From Nonomuraea terrae (lineage in GTDB: Bacteria; Actinomycetota; Actinomycetes; Streptosporangiales; Streptosporangiaceae), in the NCBI RefSeq assembly GCF_004348995.1, contig NZ_SMKQ01000005.1, positions 1 through 64,000 on the forward strand: a DNA stretch of 64,000 nucleotides. Reading direction: 5' to 3'. Position numbers and translations under genes: made by a program. Under the pieces are notes generated by a model. The model did no database searches. It was not told the DNA's origin and saw nothing but the letters and a program-made list of their open reading frames with translations. How positions within the stretch are numbered: position 1 is the stretch's first letter; each line of letters begins with the position of its first letter. This document shows, piece by piece, positions 1 to 8,785 of the stretch.

Positions 1-29
1 GGGGCGGGGTGGGATGGGAAACTGGGCGC

Positions 30-140
30 GTGGACGATGACAAGCGGCCCAGCGGCGGGAAGACCCTGGGCCTGATCCTGCTGGCGATGATCGCCATCCT
101 GGCCGTGATCGTGGGCCTGTCCGTGTGGGCCACGAGGTGA
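30..140 (+). CDS. small single-pass membrane protein, 36 aa
   Basis: A 36-codon frame opens with GTG and ends TGA four bases before the next gene. The product has an acidic and basic head (DDDKRPSGGK) and one hydrophobic stretch of about 22 residues (LGLILLAMIAILAVIVGLSV), as in a tail-anchored or single-span peptide. No strong ribosome binding site is visible. The frame stays open to the window edge, so the protein may start further upstream, for example at GTG 9 or outside the window. It is probably co-transcribed with the SixA gene. Function unknown. Confidence 0.45.
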   Translation: MDDDKRPSGGKTLGLILLAMIAILAVIVGLSVWATR

Positions 141-144
141 TCTC

Positions 145-612
145 GTGCGGACCTTGATCGTGCTGCGGCACGCCAAAGCCGCGCAGCCGGCCGGACTGGC
201 CGACCGCGAGCGACCGCTGACCGACCGGGGCGAGCGGGACGCCAGGCGGGCGGGCGACGAGCTCAGGACGGCCGGCCTCGGCCCCGACGTGGTGCTGTGC
301 TCGCCGGCGCTCAGGACCCGCCGTACGGCCGAGCTGGCCTTCCCCGGCGCGGACATCAGCTACGAGCGTGACATCTACGAGGCGTACCCGGACGAGCTGC
401 TGGAGCTCGTCCGGCGATGCGACCCGGACGCGCGGACGGTCGTGCTGTGCGGGCACAACCCGGGCGTGCACGAGCTGGCCATGGGGCTGGCTGGCGGCGA
501 CTACGTGTTCCGGCCGGGGGCGTTCGCGGTGATCCGGGTGGGGACGCCCTGGGAGGAGCTCACGCCGGGCGAAGGCCGCCTGGTGACCCACTGGGACCCG
601 AAGGAGCGGTGA
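145..612 (+). CDS. sixA: SixA-type histidine phosphatase
   Basis: A 155-residue cytosolic protein of the histidine phosphatase (RHG) superfamily. The N-terminal LRHAKA motif carries the catalytic His9, and the second histidine lies in CGHNP at residue 104. The short length and the RHA-K-A form of the motif fit SixA, which removes phosphate from phosphohistidine proteins. GTG start with an AGGTGA element just upstream, five bases after the 36-aa frame. It converges with serB with a 1-bp gap. The substrate in this organism cannot be read from sequence. Confidence 0.85.
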   Translation: MRTLIVLRHAKAAQPAGLADRERPLTDRGERDARRAGDELRTAGLGPDVVLCSPALRTRRTAELAFPGADISYERDIYEAYPDELLELVRRCDPDARTVVLCGHNPGVHELAMGLAGGDYVFRPGAFAVIRVGTPWEELTPGEGRLVTHWDPKER

Positions 613-613
613 G

Positions 614-1834
614 TCACCGCGGCGTGAGGCCGCCGTCCTCCGCGTCGGCGGCCTCGACCTCGTCGCGTGAGATGCCGAGCAGGTAGAGGATCGAGTCGAG
701 GTACGGCGTGTTGACCGCCGTGTCGGCCGCCTGCCGCACCACCGGCTTGGCGTTGAACGCGATGCCCAGCCCCGCGGCGGCGATCATGTCGAGGTCGTTG
801 GCCCCGTCGCCGATGGCGACCGTCTGCGAGATCGGCAGCCCGGCCTGGCGCGCGAACCTCTCCAGCGCCCGGGCCTTCCCCGGCCGGTCGACGATCTCGC
901 CCACGACCCGCCCGGTCAGCCGGCCGTCGACCACCTCGAGGACGTTCGCCGCCGAGTAGTCGATGCCGAGCTCCTCGACCAGCCCGTCGGTGATCTGGGT
1001 GAACCCGCCGCTGACGATGGCGAAGCGGTAGTCGAGGCGCTTGAGCGTGCGCACGAGCGTACGGGCGCCGGGGGTGAGCACGACCTCTTTGCGCACCCGG
1101 TCGAAGACCTCGGCCGGCAGGCCCTCCAGCAGGGCCACCCGGCGCTTGAGCGACTCGGCGAAGTCGAGCTCGCCGCGCATGGCCTCCTCGGTGACCCGGG
1201 CGACCTCCTCCAGGCAGCCCGCGTGCGCCGCCAGCAGCTCGATGACCTCGCCCTGGATGAGGGTGGAGTCGACGTCCATGACGATGAGCCGCTTGGCCCG
1301 CCGCGACAGGCCGGTGCGCTGGACGGCGACGTCCACCTCCTGCGCGGCGGCCTCGGCGGCGAGCTCGACGCGCAGCGCGGCCGGGTCGGCGCCGGAGACC
1401 GACAGCTCGATGCAGGTGACCGGCCACTGGGCGAGGCGTTCGATGCGGTCGATGTTCGCGCCGGCGGCGGCGATGCGGCCGGCGATGCCCGCGATGGCGG
1501 CCGGCTGCAGGGTCGCGCCGAGCACGCTGACCGACAGGCGGCCGCGGCGGCGCTGCTCCCTGGCCTGCGAACCGGTGGACAGCTCGATCTCCATGCCGAG
1601 GTCCTCTGCCAGCCGCTCGACGGCGGTCCACAGGGCGCCGAGGGTGCTGCCGGTGCCGGTGGGGACGCCGCCCGCGTACGCGACGAGGACGCCGAGCGTG
1701 AGCCGGCCTCGGATGACGACCTGTTCGATGTCCGCGACCGTCACCGGGAACTTCGACAGCACCGAGAAAAGTCGCGACGTGACGCCCGGACGGTCGGGGC
1801 CGGTCAGGGTGATCAGGAGGGTGCGCTGGTCCAC
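614..1834 (-). CDS. serB: phosphoserine phosphatase with N-terminal ACT region
   Basis: SerB hydrolyses O-phospho-L-serine in the last step of serine synthesis. The 406-residue protein has ACT-like regulatory sequence (ITLTGPDRPGVTSRLF at the N-terminus, about 1-170), then the HAD catalytic domain with the nucleophile motif MDVDST (Asp187, Asp189), the SGGF motif and the C-terminal GDGANDLDM metal loop. The length matches the long actinobacterial form, which senses serine through the ACT domains. A TACCGT box ends 8 nt before the GTG start and no ribosome binding site is seen, so the mRNA may be leaderless. Confidence 0.92.
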   Translation of the reverse strand: MDQRTLLITLTGPDRPGVTSRLFSVLSKFPVTVADIEQVVIRGRLTLGVLVAYAGGVPTGTGSTLGALWTAVERLAEDLGMEIELSTGSQAREQRRRGRLSVSVLGATLQPAAIAGIAGRIAAAGANIDRIERLAQWPVTCIELSVSGADPAALRVELAAEAAAQEVDVAVQRTGLSRRAKRLIVMDVDSTLIQGEVIELLAAHAGCLEEVARVTEEAMRGELDFAESLKRRVALLEGLPAEVFDRVRKEVVLTPGARTLVRTLKRLDYRFAIVSGGFTQITDGLVEELGIDYSAANVLEVVDGRLTGRVVGEIVDRPGKARALERFARQAGLPISQTVAIGDGANDLDMIAAAGLGIAFNAKPVVRQAADTAVNTPYLDSILYLLGISRDEVEAADAEDGGLTPR

Positions 1835-1934
1835 ATCCAGCCACGGTACTGCGCCTGGCGCGGTGCTCGCGCGGCAGGTTGCGCATTCGTGCGCCGGTGC
1901 GCGACCCTGGATGGAAAAATCTCGGTAAAGGCGG

Positions 1935-2942
1935 CTACTTCAGGATCAGGTGGGTGTCGCCGAACTCGTGCCACAGATACCCCATGCTCAGCGCCTCCTC
2001 GTAGGCGCGGGCCAGGGTCGCTTCGCCGGCGATCGCGGTGAGCATGAGCAGGTGGCTGGAGCGCGGCTCGTGCAGGCCCGTGATCAGCCCCGTGACCGCC
2101 CGTACGCCGATTTCCGGGGTGACGACGTGGCGGGTCCATCCGGCGGAGGGGGAGACGTGCCCGGGTGCGTCCGCGGCCGTCTCCAGAGCCCGTACGACGG
2201 TCGTGCCCGCCGCCACCACCCGGTTGCCGCTCTCCAGGGCCAGGTTGACCAGGCGTGCGGTGGCGGCCGGTACGTCGTACCGCTCGTCGTAGGGCGGCTC
2301 GTCCTTCTCCGGCGAGGCCACGCCCGTGTGCAGGGTGATCGGCGCGATGCCCACCCCGCGCGCCACCAGCGCCGTGACCAGCCCGGCGGTGAACGGCCGG
2401 GCCGCGCTCGGCATCTCGGCGCTGCCCGGCACGGTCGCGAACACGGTCTGGTACGCCTCGATCGGCCAGTCCCGCTCCACGTACGAGTAGCGGATCGGCA
2501 CCCCGTGCACCCGCAGGTACGCCTGCACGTCCCGGTTCAGCGAAGCGCGCCACAACCGCGGCGTCTCGCGGTCGATCAGGCGCAGCGTGGCCCGTCCCGG
2601 CATCGGCAGCCACTCGCCCGGTTCGCCTCCGGCGTACGGCTCGGTGCCCTTCGTGGTGCGGCGGCGCAGCTCGACCAGCCAGGTGCCGTCCGGGCGGGAG
2701 GTGGAGAAGTGCACGGCCAGCCGGTCCAGCCGGACGGCCGCGGGCAGGGTCGCCGAGTTGTTCACCACGATGAGGTCGCCCGCGTCCAGCAGGTCGGGCA
2801 GGTCGCTGAAGAGGTGGTGGGACGGCGCCAGGTCGCCGCGCGAGACCAGCAGGCGCACCGCGTCCCTGGCCAGGCCCCTGGCCTCGGCGGGTTCGCGGGC
2901 CGACAGGCCGGGCGGCAGCGTGAAGTCGAGCGCGGCGGTCAT
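1935..2942 (-). CDS. queA: QueA-like S-adenosylmethionine:tRNA ribosyltransferase-isomerase
   Basis: A 335-residue protein with QueA family signatures: VVNNSATLPAA, SYVERDWPIEAYQTVFA followed by GSAEMPSAARPFT, and HEPRSSHLLMLTAIAGE near the end. QueA transfers the ribosyl part of SAM to preQ1-modified tRNA in queuosine synthesis. The start is set at ATG 2942, whose ATGA overlaps the stop of the upstream SDR gene; an upstream extension reads as low-complexity Arg/Gly sequence. No other queuosine gene is in the window, so either the pathway genes lie elsewhere or this is a QueA-like paralogue with another role. Confidence 0.8.
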   Translation of the reverse strand: MTAALDFTLPPGLSAREPAEARGLARDAVRLLVSRGDLAPSHHLFSDLPDLLDAGDLIVVNNSATLPAAVRLDRLAVHFSTSRPDGTWLVELRRRTTKGTEPYAGGEPGEWLPMPGRATLRLIDRETPRLWRASLNRDVQAYLRVHGVPIRYSYVERDWPIEAYQTVFATVPGSAEMPSAARPFTAGLVTALVARGVGIAPITLHTGVASPEKDEPPYDERYDVPAATARLVNLALESGNRVVAAGTTVVRALETAADAPGHVSPSAGWTRHVVTPEIGVRAVTGLITGLHEPRSSHLLMLTAIAGEATLARAYEEALSMGYLWHEFGDTHLILK

Positions 2943-3595
2943 CGCAGGCTCACCTTGCCGCTGGCGGGGCGGGCGCTGACCAGGTCGTACAGCGCCGCGG
3001 CCACCTTGGCGGGGTCGGCGGCGGAGGCGGCCTCCTCGGCGCCCACGGCGGCGGCGAGCATCCGGGTGTTCATCTCGCCCGGATCGACCCACCAGACACG
3101 CACGCCGGGCTCCTCGGCGGCCAGCACGTTCGACAGCTGCTCCAGCGCGGCCTTGGTGGCGCCGTAGCCGCCCCAGCCCTCGTACGCGCCGGTGGCGGCG
3201 TCGGAGGTGACGTTCACGATCGCGCCGCCCGAGGCGCGCAGAGCGGGCAGCGTGGCCTGGACGAGCGTGAGCGGCGCGGTCACGTTCGTCTCCAGCAGCG
3301 CCCTGAACGCCGCCGGCGGGTAGTCCGCGAGCGGCGGCAGCGGTGTCACGCCCAGGTCGGAGGCGTTGTTGACCAGCAGGTCCAGGGACGGCGCGGCCGC
3401 GGCCAGCCGCCGGACGTGCGCCGGGTCGCTCACGTCGCCCGGGATCGCGGTGGCGCCCAGCTCGGCGGCGGCCCGTTCCAGGTCGCCGGCCCCGCGGGCG
3501 GTGAGCACGAGGTTCCAGCCGGCGCCCGCCAGCGACCTCGCCAGGGCGAGGCCGAGTCCGCGGGAGGCGCCGGTGATGAGTGCGGTCTTCGTCAT
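2939..3595 (-). CDS. short-chain dehydrogenase/reductase
   Basis: A 218-residue classical SDR. TGASRGLG is the nucleotide-binding glycine motif at residues 8-15, NNAS is the structural motif, and YGATK is the catalytic Tyr-x-x-x-Lys. The start is ATG 3595 with a weak GGA upstream; an earlier start would add 22 residues before the Rossmann strand. The last four bases overlap the QueA-like start, so the two are translationally coupled. The substrate is unknown; coupling to QueA may be a matter of the operon rather than of pathway. Confidence 0.85.
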   Translation of the reverse strand: MTKTALITGASRGLGLALARSLAGAGWNLVLTARGAGDLERAAAELGATAIPGDVSDPAHVRRLAAAAPSLDLLVNNASDLGVTPLPPLADYPPAAFRALLETNVTAPLTLVQATLPALRASGGAIVNVTSDAATGAYEGWGGYGATKAALEQLSNVLAAEEPGVRVWWVDPGEMNTRMLAAAVGAEEAASAADPAKVAAALYDLVSARPASGKVSLR

Positions 3596-3663
3596 GGATC
3601 CGACGCTAGGCACGCGGCGGGCGGCGGACATCGGGCCGTGGACCGGCTCAGGGCTCGGCACAT

Positions 3664-3675
3664 GGTCCTAGGACC
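3664..3675. promoter_or_regulatory. perfect palindrome GGTCCTAGGACC, candidate operator
   Basis: A perfect 12-bp palindrome lies between the divergent SDR and histidine kinase genes, one base before the kinase's TAGAGT -10 box. GGNCC-type palindromes of this kind are known targets of NarL/DevR-family regulators in actinobacteria, and the downstream operon encodes such a regulator. Autoregulation is therefore inferred. Confidence 0.55.
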
Positions 3676-3689
3676 CTAGAGTTGGTCGC

Positions 3690-4805
3690 GTGACCTCCGA
3701 CCGCGACGAGATCCTCCAGGCGGTGAGCTCGGCGGTGCTCGCCGTCACCCGCCACCTGTCGGTCCGCGAGGTGCTGCAGGTGATCGTACGCTCGGCGCAG
3801 CGGCTGCTCGACGCCCGCTACGCCGCCCTCGGTGTGCCCGACGACGACGGGTCGTTCGGCGAGTTCGTCGCGGAGGGCCTCACCGACAAGCAGTGGGATG
3901 CGATCGGGCCGCTGCCCCGCCAGCACGGCATGCTCGGCGCGATGCTGCGCGACGGCGATCCGGTCAGGCTGCCCGACCTGCGCAAGGACCCGCGCTTCGA
4001 GTGGTGGCCGAAGGCCCACCCGGTGATGAAGGACTTCCTCGGTGTGCCGATCCGCGACGGCGACCAGGTGCTCGGCATCATCTTCCTGGCCAACAAGCGC
4101 ACGCCCGGCGGGTTCACCCAGGACGACCAGGAGCTGCTGACGCTCTTCGCCGCCCACGCCGCGATCGCGCTGGCCAACGCCAGGCTCTACGAGCGCGGGC
4201 GCGAGCTCGCCATGCTGGAGGAGCGCAACCGGGTGGCCCAGGAGCTGCACGACGCGGTCACCCAGAAGCTGTTCTCGCTGCGGCTCAGCGCCCAGGCCGC
4301 CGGCGCGCTGCTCGGCAAGGCCCCCGACAGGGCCGCCGCCGAGCTGGAGCGCGTCCAGCGGCTGGCCGGGGAGGCCCTGTCGGAGCTGCGGGCGGTCATC
4401 GTCGAGCTGCGCCCGGCCGAGCTCGACCGCCACGGGCTCAACGAGACGCTGCGCAAGCACGTCCGCCTGCTCGACCGGCTGCATCCGTCGCTGGTCGCGT
4501 TCGAGTGCGGCGAGTTGCCGCCGCTCGACTCCGCGGTCGAGGTCGCGCTGCTGCGGGTGGCCCAGGAGGCGCTGCACAACGCGCTGCGCCACTCGGGGGC
4601 CACCGCCGTGTCGGTGTCCCTGGTGTACGAGGGCGGCAGGCTGGTGCTGACCGTGCGCGACGACGGCAGCGGGTTCGAGCAGGCGGGTTCGCGCGGCCTC
4701 GGCCTGGTGTCGATGCGCGACCGCGCCGAGTCGATCGGCGGCGTGATGACGGTCGAGTCGGTCCTCGGCCGGGGGACCACCGTGCGCGTGGAGGTGAGCG
4801 TGTGA
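3690..4805 (+). CDS. GAF-domain sensor histidine kinase
   Basis: A 371-residue soluble kinase: GAF domain at about 20-170, then a HisKA_3 dimerisation domain with [13 protein letters not shown] (phosphoacceptor His187), then the ATPase domain with N box [11 protein letters not shown] and G boxes DDGSGFE and [11 protein letters not shown]. There is no transmembrane segment, so it senses a cytoplasmic or diffusible signal, as in the DevS family. GTG 3690 lies 7 nt after a TAGAGT box without a ribosome binding site, which suggests a leaderless start. It overlaps the response regulator by 4 bp (GTGA). The ligand is unknown; no conserved haem ligand can be assigned by eye. Confidence 0.9.
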   Translation: MTSDRDEILQAVSSAVLAVTRHLSVREVLQVIVRSAQRLLDARYAALGVPDDDGSFGEFVAEGLTDKQWDAIGPLPRQHGMLGAMLRDGDPVRLPDLRKDPRFEWWPKAHPVMKDFLGVPIRDGDQVLGIIFLANKRTPGGFTQDDQELLTLFAAHAAIALANARLYERGRELAMLEERNRVAQELHDAVTQKLFSLRLSAQAAGALLGKAPDRAAAELERVQRLAGEALSELRAVIVELRPAELDRHGLNETLRKHVRLLDRLHPSLVAFECGELPPLDSAVEVALLRVAQEALHNALRHSGATAVSVSLVYEGGRLVLTVRDDGSGFEQAGSRGLGLVSMRDRAESIGGVMTVESVLGRGTTVRVEVSV

Positions 4806-5422
4806 TCCGGGTGCTGATCGCCGACGACCATCCGGTGGTGCGGCAGGGGTTGCGGACGTTCCTCGACCTGCAGGACGACATCACCGTGGTCGGGGAGGCC
4901 GCCGACGGCGAGCAGGCCGTCGCGCTGGTCGCCGAGCTGGCGCCCGACGTGCTGCTGCTCGACCTGAAGATGCCGGTGCTCGACGGGCTCGGGGCGCTGC
5001 GGCGGCTGTCGGAGGCCGAGACCCGGGTGGTCGTGCTGACCTCGGTGAGCGACCGGTCCGACGTGGGCCCGGCCATGCGGGCGGGCGCGGCCGGCTTCCT
5101 CTACAAGGACGTCGACCCTGGCGCGCTCGTCCAAGCCGTGAGGGCCGTCCACGGCGGGCAGGTGCTGCTCGCGCCCGAGGCGGCGGAGGCGATGCTGACC
5201 GTCTCCGGCGGAGTCGCCGCGCCGGGGCCGATGCCGCTGACCGAGCGCGAGCGGGAGGTGCTCGCCCTCATCGCGGCCGGCCGCTCCAACAGGGAGATCG
5301 CGCGCAGCCTCGCCGTGGCCGAGAAAACCGTCAAGACCCACGTCTCCAACGTGCTGATGAAGCTCGGCGTCCAGGACCGCACACAGGCCGCGCTCTACGC
5401 CGTGCGCCACGGCCTGGCCTGA
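4802..5422 (+). CDS. LuxR/NarL-family response regulator
   Basis: A 206-residue regulator and partner of the preceding kinase. The receiver domain (1-120) has the acidic pair D8-D9 and phosphoacceptor Asp54 in LLLDLKMP, the conserved TSVS and a lysine in YKD. The C-terminal LuxR helix-turn-helix starts at [18 protein letters not shown] and includes [18 protein letters not shown] start overlaps the kinase stop. It probably binds the palindrome in front of the operon and unlinked targets. It converges with the next gene with a 3-bp gap. Confidence 0.93.
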   Translation: MIRVLIADDHPVVRQGLRTFLDLQDDITVVGEAADGEQAVALVAELAPDVLLLDLKMPVLDGLGALRRLSEAETRVVVLTSVSDRSDVGPAMRAGAAGFLYKDVDPGALVQAVRAVHGGQVLLAPEAAEAMLTVSGGVAAPGPMPLTEREREVLALIAAGRSNREIARSLAVAEKTVKTHVSNVLMKLGVQDRTQAALYAVRHGLA

Positions 5423-5425
5423 CGG

Positions 5426-6142
5426 TCACATGTTCCTGACCGGCTCGAAGATCGCGTGGTGGGCGGCCACGAGGGCGCGGCGTACGGCGCGGTCGAGCTC
5501 GCGCAGCGCGGCCCCGCGTACGGCGGTCTGACCCGAGGTGAGGCCGCGCTCGTCGGCCAGGCTCAGCGCGGAGGCCAGCCGCGTGGCGAGAGTGGAGACG
5601 CGGTGGGCGCGGGCCGGGTAGCCGGGCGCCAGCTCACCGCCCCGGTCGAGCCGGTCGGGGCGGCCGGGCATGGGGCCGTCGACGGAGGTGAGGGCCTCGG
5701 TGGCCGAGCGCATCGCGTCCGACAGCTCCCGCTCGGCCTCCGCCAGCGACGGCAGATCATGACGTACGGGGCCGGAGTCGTGCACCTCCAGGCGTACGCC
5801 GACATAGGACGATCCGCGCCGGTCGAGCGTCGGCACGAGGCCGAGATTGCGGTCGTCGAGCACGGCGATCGCGGCCTGCCCGGCGTCGACGGCGGCCGCG
5901 TTGAACGGCGCGGGCCCCGACAGCCCGAGTGGGTCGCCCGGCGCGGGCAGGGCGAGCCGCAGCTCCCGCAGCCCGCCCACGCGCAGGTTCGCGAGGTACT
6001 GGCGCAGGGGGACGTCGCCCGCGACGACGGGGCCGCCGGCGGCTTCCACGTGGTCGGCCGCCTCGTCGAGGCTCGCGTGACCCGCGAGCCATGCGTTGCC
6101 CCAGGCGACCAGGGATGAGCAGACAGTCGATTCAGGGCGCAC
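5426..6142 (-). CDS. conserved actinobacterial protein of unknown function
   Basis: A 238-residue soluble protein with no motif that I recognise. The N-terminal part is helical (WGNAWLAGHASLDEAADHVEAAGG), the middle is beta-rich with LGLVPTLDRRGSSYVGVRLEVHD, and the C-terminal part is helical. GTG start, with TATCGT ending 6 nt upstream and no ribosome binding site, which suggests leaderless expression. Its divergent neighbour is an ABC ATPase. Codon use matches the neighbours, so it is a real gene, but its role cannot be inferred. Confidence 0.7.
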   Translation of the reverse strand: MRPESTVCSSLVAWGNAWLAGHASLDEAADHVEAAGGPVVAGDVPLRQYLANLRVGGLRELRLALPAPGDPLGLSGPAPFNAAAVDAGQAAIAVLDDRNLGLVPTLDRRGSSYVGVRLEVHDSGPVRHDLPSLAEAERELSDAMRSATEALTSVDGPMPGRPDRLDRGGELAPGYPARAHRVSTLATRLASALSLADERGLTSGQTAVRGAALRELDRAVRRALVAAHHAIFEPVRNM

Positions 6143-6210
6143 CGGTCCACGATAAGCGCTCGCCCTGCAATAGGTTTGTCCCGAGGGTGACTCCTAAGGA
6201 GGGATCGGGG

Positions 6211-6999
6211 ATGGGTGGTCAGGTGCTGCGGCTCCAGGACGTCGCTGTCAGGCGAGACGGAGCGGCCCTGCTGCGCGGCATCGACTGGGAGGTCAACGAG
6301 GACGAGCGCTGGGTCGTCATCGGCGCCAACGGCGCGGGCAAGACCACGTTGCTGCAGGTCGCGTCCACGTTGCTCTATCCGAGCGAGGGCGTGGTCGAGG
6401 TGCTCGGCGAGCGGCTGGGCCAGGCCGACGTCTTCGAGCTGCGGCCGCGGATCGGGCTGGCGAGCGCCGCGCTGGCCGAGCGCATCCCGCCGGAGGAGAA
6501 GGTCATCGACCTCGTCCTGACCGCCTCGTACGGCGTCATGGGCCGCTGGACGGAGGAGTACGACTCCAACGACGTCACCAGGGCCGTCGAGCTGATCGAC
6601 ATGATGGGCGCGGCCCACCTCATCAGGCGCCGGTTCGGCACGCTGTCGGAGGGCGAGCGCAAGCGGGTGCAGATCGCCCGCGCCCTCATGCCCGACCCCG
6701 AGATCCTGCTGCTCGACGAGCCTGCCGCCGGGCTCGACCTGGGCGGCAGGGAAGACCTGGTGCGCCGCCTGTCGCTGCTGGCCGGCGACTACCGCTCGCC
6801 GACGCTGGTGCTCGTGACGCACCACGTGGAGGAGGTGCCGAGCGGGTTCACCCACGGGCTGCTGCTGCGGCACGGCTCGGTGGTGGCCCAGGGGCCGCTC
6901 GAGCACGTGATGACGGCCGACCACCTGACGCAGACGTTCGGCGTGCCGCTCACGCTCGACCGCGGTGGCGAGGGCCGCTGGTACGCACGCGCGCTGTAG
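6211..6999 (+). CDS. orphan ABC transporter-type ATPase
   Basis: A 262-residue nucleotide-binding protein: Walker A GANGAGKTT at residues 38-46, signature LSEGERKRVQIARAL, Walker B ILLLDEPAAGLD and H-loop VTHHVEEVPSG. An AAGGAGGGA ribosome binding site lies 6 nt before ATG. The LSEGE signature and VTHHVEEVP resemble the YlmA/ModF-like group of stand-alone ATPases. No permease gene is adjacent, so its membrane partner is unknown, or it acts without one. Confidence 0.85.
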   Translation: MGGQVLRLQDVAVRRDGAALLRGIDWEVNEDERWVVIGANGAGKTTLLQVASTLLYPSEGVVEVLGERLGQADVFELRPRIGLASAALAERIPPEEKVIDLVLTASYGVMGRWTEEYDSNDVTRAVELIDMMGAAHLIRRRFGTLSEGERKRVQIARALMPDPEILLLDEPAAGLDLGGREDLVRRLSLLAGDYRSPTLVLVTHHVEEVPSGFTHGLLLRHGSVVAQGPLEHVMTADHLTQTFGVPLTLDRGGEGRWYARAL

Positions 7000-7094
7000 A
7001 TCCCCTGTTTATGCGTCCCGCCGAACCACCTCGGTGGAAAGGCCGCACCAAATAGGATCTACGGAATCGGTTCCCTCGGCTTCGGAGCGTGGCC

Positions 7095-8009
7095 ATGTCC
7101 GTGGAGCAGCTCATCGTCGCCCTCGTCCTGGTCGCGGCGGTCGGCTTCGGCGTGGCCCGTACGGTCCGCGTCATCCCGCAGGCCACGGCCGCCGTCATCG
7201 AGCGGCTCGGCCGCTACCACCGCACGCTGGCGCCCGGGCTCAACCTGGTGGTGCCGTTCATCGACCGGGTCAAGGAGATGATCGACCTGCGCGAGCAGGT
7301 GGTGTCGTTCCCGCCGCAGCCGGTCATCACCTCCGACAACCTCGTGGTCTCCATCGACACGGTCGTCTACTTCCAGGTCACCAACCCCAAGGCGGCCACG
7401 TACGAGATCGCGAACTTCCTCGTCGGCGTCGAGCAGCTCACCATCACGACGCTGCGCAACGTGGTCGGCGGCATGGACCTCGAACACACGCTGACCTCGC
7501 GCGAGGACATCAACACCGCGCTGCGCGGCGTGCTCGACGAGGCGACCGGCAAGTGGGGCATCCGGGTCAACCGGGTCGAGCTCAAGGCCATCGACCCGCC
7601 CGCCTCCATCCAGGACTCGATGGAGAAGCAGATGCGCGCCGACCGCGACAAACGCGCGGCGGTGCTGGCCGCGGAGGGGCAGCGGCAGGCGGCGATCCTG
7701 GCGGCCGAGGGGGAGAAGCAGGCGTCGGTGCTGCGGGCGCGCGGCGAGGCGGAGGCGGCGGTGCTGCGCGCCCAGGCGGAGGCCGAGGCCCAGGCCATGC
7801 GGGCCAAGGGGCAGGCCGACGCGATCCACATGGTGTTCAAGGCCATCCACGAGGGCAAGCCCGACCAGCACCTGCTCGCCTACCAGTATCTGCAGACCCT
7901 GCCGGAGATCGCCAAGGGCGACGCCAATAAGATCTGGATCGTCCCATCGGAGATGGGCAAGGTCTTGGAAAATCTCGGCGGCCTCTTCACACCCCCCAAG
8001 GACACGTAA
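7095..8009 (+). CDS. SPFH/band-7 membrane protein (stomatin-like)
   Basis: A 304-residue protein: an N-terminal membrane anchor (residues 5-22), then the band-7 domain beginning VIPQATAAVIERLGRYHRTL, including the stomatin-like segment FIDRVKEMIDLREQVVSFPP. A long helical Ala/Glu/Gln/Arg region (about 190-250) with AAEGQRQAAILAAEGEKQA forms the oligomerising coiled coil. GGAG 7 nt upstream fixes ATG 7095 rather than GTG 7089. Stomatin-like proteins organise membrane microdomains and often pair with NfeD; no NfeD gene is next to it. It is followed at 8 nt by the TauE exporter. Confidence 0.88.
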   Translation: MSVEQLIVALVLVAAVGFGVARTVRVIPQATAAVIERLGRYHRTLAPGLNLVVPFIDRVKEMIDLREQVVSFPPQPVITSDNLVVSIDTVVYFQVTNPKAATYEIANFLVGVEQLTITTLRNVVGGMDLEHTLTSREDINTALRGVLDEATGKWGIRVNRVELKAIDPPASIQDSMEKQMRADRDKRAAVLAAEGQRQAAILAAEGEKQASVLRARGEAEAAVLRAQAEAEAQAMRAKGQADAIHMVFKAIHEGKPDQHLLAYQYLQTLPEIAKGDANKIWIVPSEMGKVLENLGGLFTPPKDT

Positions 8010-8017
8010 GGAGCCTC

Positions 8018-8773
8018 GTGACGGGGTGGGAACTGGCCGCGGTCTGCGCGGCCGGGGTGGTGGCCGGTGCCATCAACGCGGTGGTCGGGTCCGGCTCGCT
8101 GATCACGTTCCCCACTCTGGTGGCGCTGGGCGTCGACCCCGTCACGGCGAACGTCTCCAACTCCGTCGGCCTCGTCCCGGGCAGCTTCACCGCCGCGTAC
8201 GGCTACCGCGCCGAGCTCGCCGGCCAGCGCGAGCGGCTGCTGCGCCTGGGCATGGCCTCGGCGCTGGGCTCGCTGATCGGCGGCATCCTGCTGCTGCTTC
8301 TCGATCCCGGCGTCTTCGAGGTCGTGGTCGTGGTCCTGATCGCGCTGGCGTGCGTGCTGGTCATGGCGCAGCCGCGGCTCAATGTGTGGGTGGCCGCGCG
8401 GCGCCGCGACCCCCATCCTCACGGGGGCGCGGAGCTCTGGCTGGGCGTGCTGCTCGCCGGCGTCTACGGCGGCTACTTCGGCGCCGCCCAGGGCGTGCTG
8501 CTCATCGGCCTGCTCGGCGTCTTCCTCGACGACGGCCTCCACCGGGTGAACGCCGCCAAGAACGTCCTCGCGCTGCTGGTGAACGCCGTGGCGGCGGCGC
8601 TGTTCATCCTGGTCGCCGACGTGGACTGGCAGGCCGTGGCGGGGGTGGCGCTGGGGGCAGTGGCCGGCGGGTTCGTCGGAGCGCGGCTGGGCCGGCGCAT
8701 CCCGGCCCCGATCCTCCGCGCCGTGATCGTCTTCGTGGGGATCGCGGCGATTATCGTACTGGTGTACGGATAG
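8018..8773 (+). CDS. TauE/SafE-family anion exporter
   Basis: A 251-residue inner-membrane protein with about eight hydrophobic segments. The N-terminal GAINAVVGSGSLITFPTLV and the repeated GAAQGVLLIGLLG are family hallmarks. Members export sulfite, sulfoacetate or related organic anions. AAGGAG 6 nt before GTG gives a firm start, and the short gap after the SPFH gene suggests one operon. No sulfur metabolism genes are adjacent, so the substrate is open. Confidence 0.85.
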   Translation: MTGWELAAVCAAGVVAGAINAVVGSGSLITFPTLVALGVDPVTANVSNSVGLVPGSFTAAYGYRAELAGQRERLLRLGMASALGSLIGGILLLLLDPGVFEVVVVVLIALACVLVMAQPRLNVWVAARRRDPHPHGGAELWLGVLLAGVYGGYFGAAQGVLLIGLLGVFLDDGLHRVNAAKNVLALLVNAVAAALFILVADVDWQAVAGVALGAVAGGFVGARLGRRIPAPILRAVIVFVGIAAIIVLVYG

Positions 8774-8785
8774 TAGCTTTTGGGT

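Noticed and set aside
3648..4592. Minus-strand frame opposite the GAF histidine kinase
   Set aside because: Gln/Leu/Arg-rich shadow with no ribosome binding site; the plus strand has complete kinase motifs.
6996..7062. GTAGATCC ... GGATCTAC inverted repeat between the ABC ATPase and the SPFH gene
   Set aside because: Eight-bp arms more than 50 bp apart with a small inner hairpin; could arise by chance and shows no clear terminator or operator geometry.
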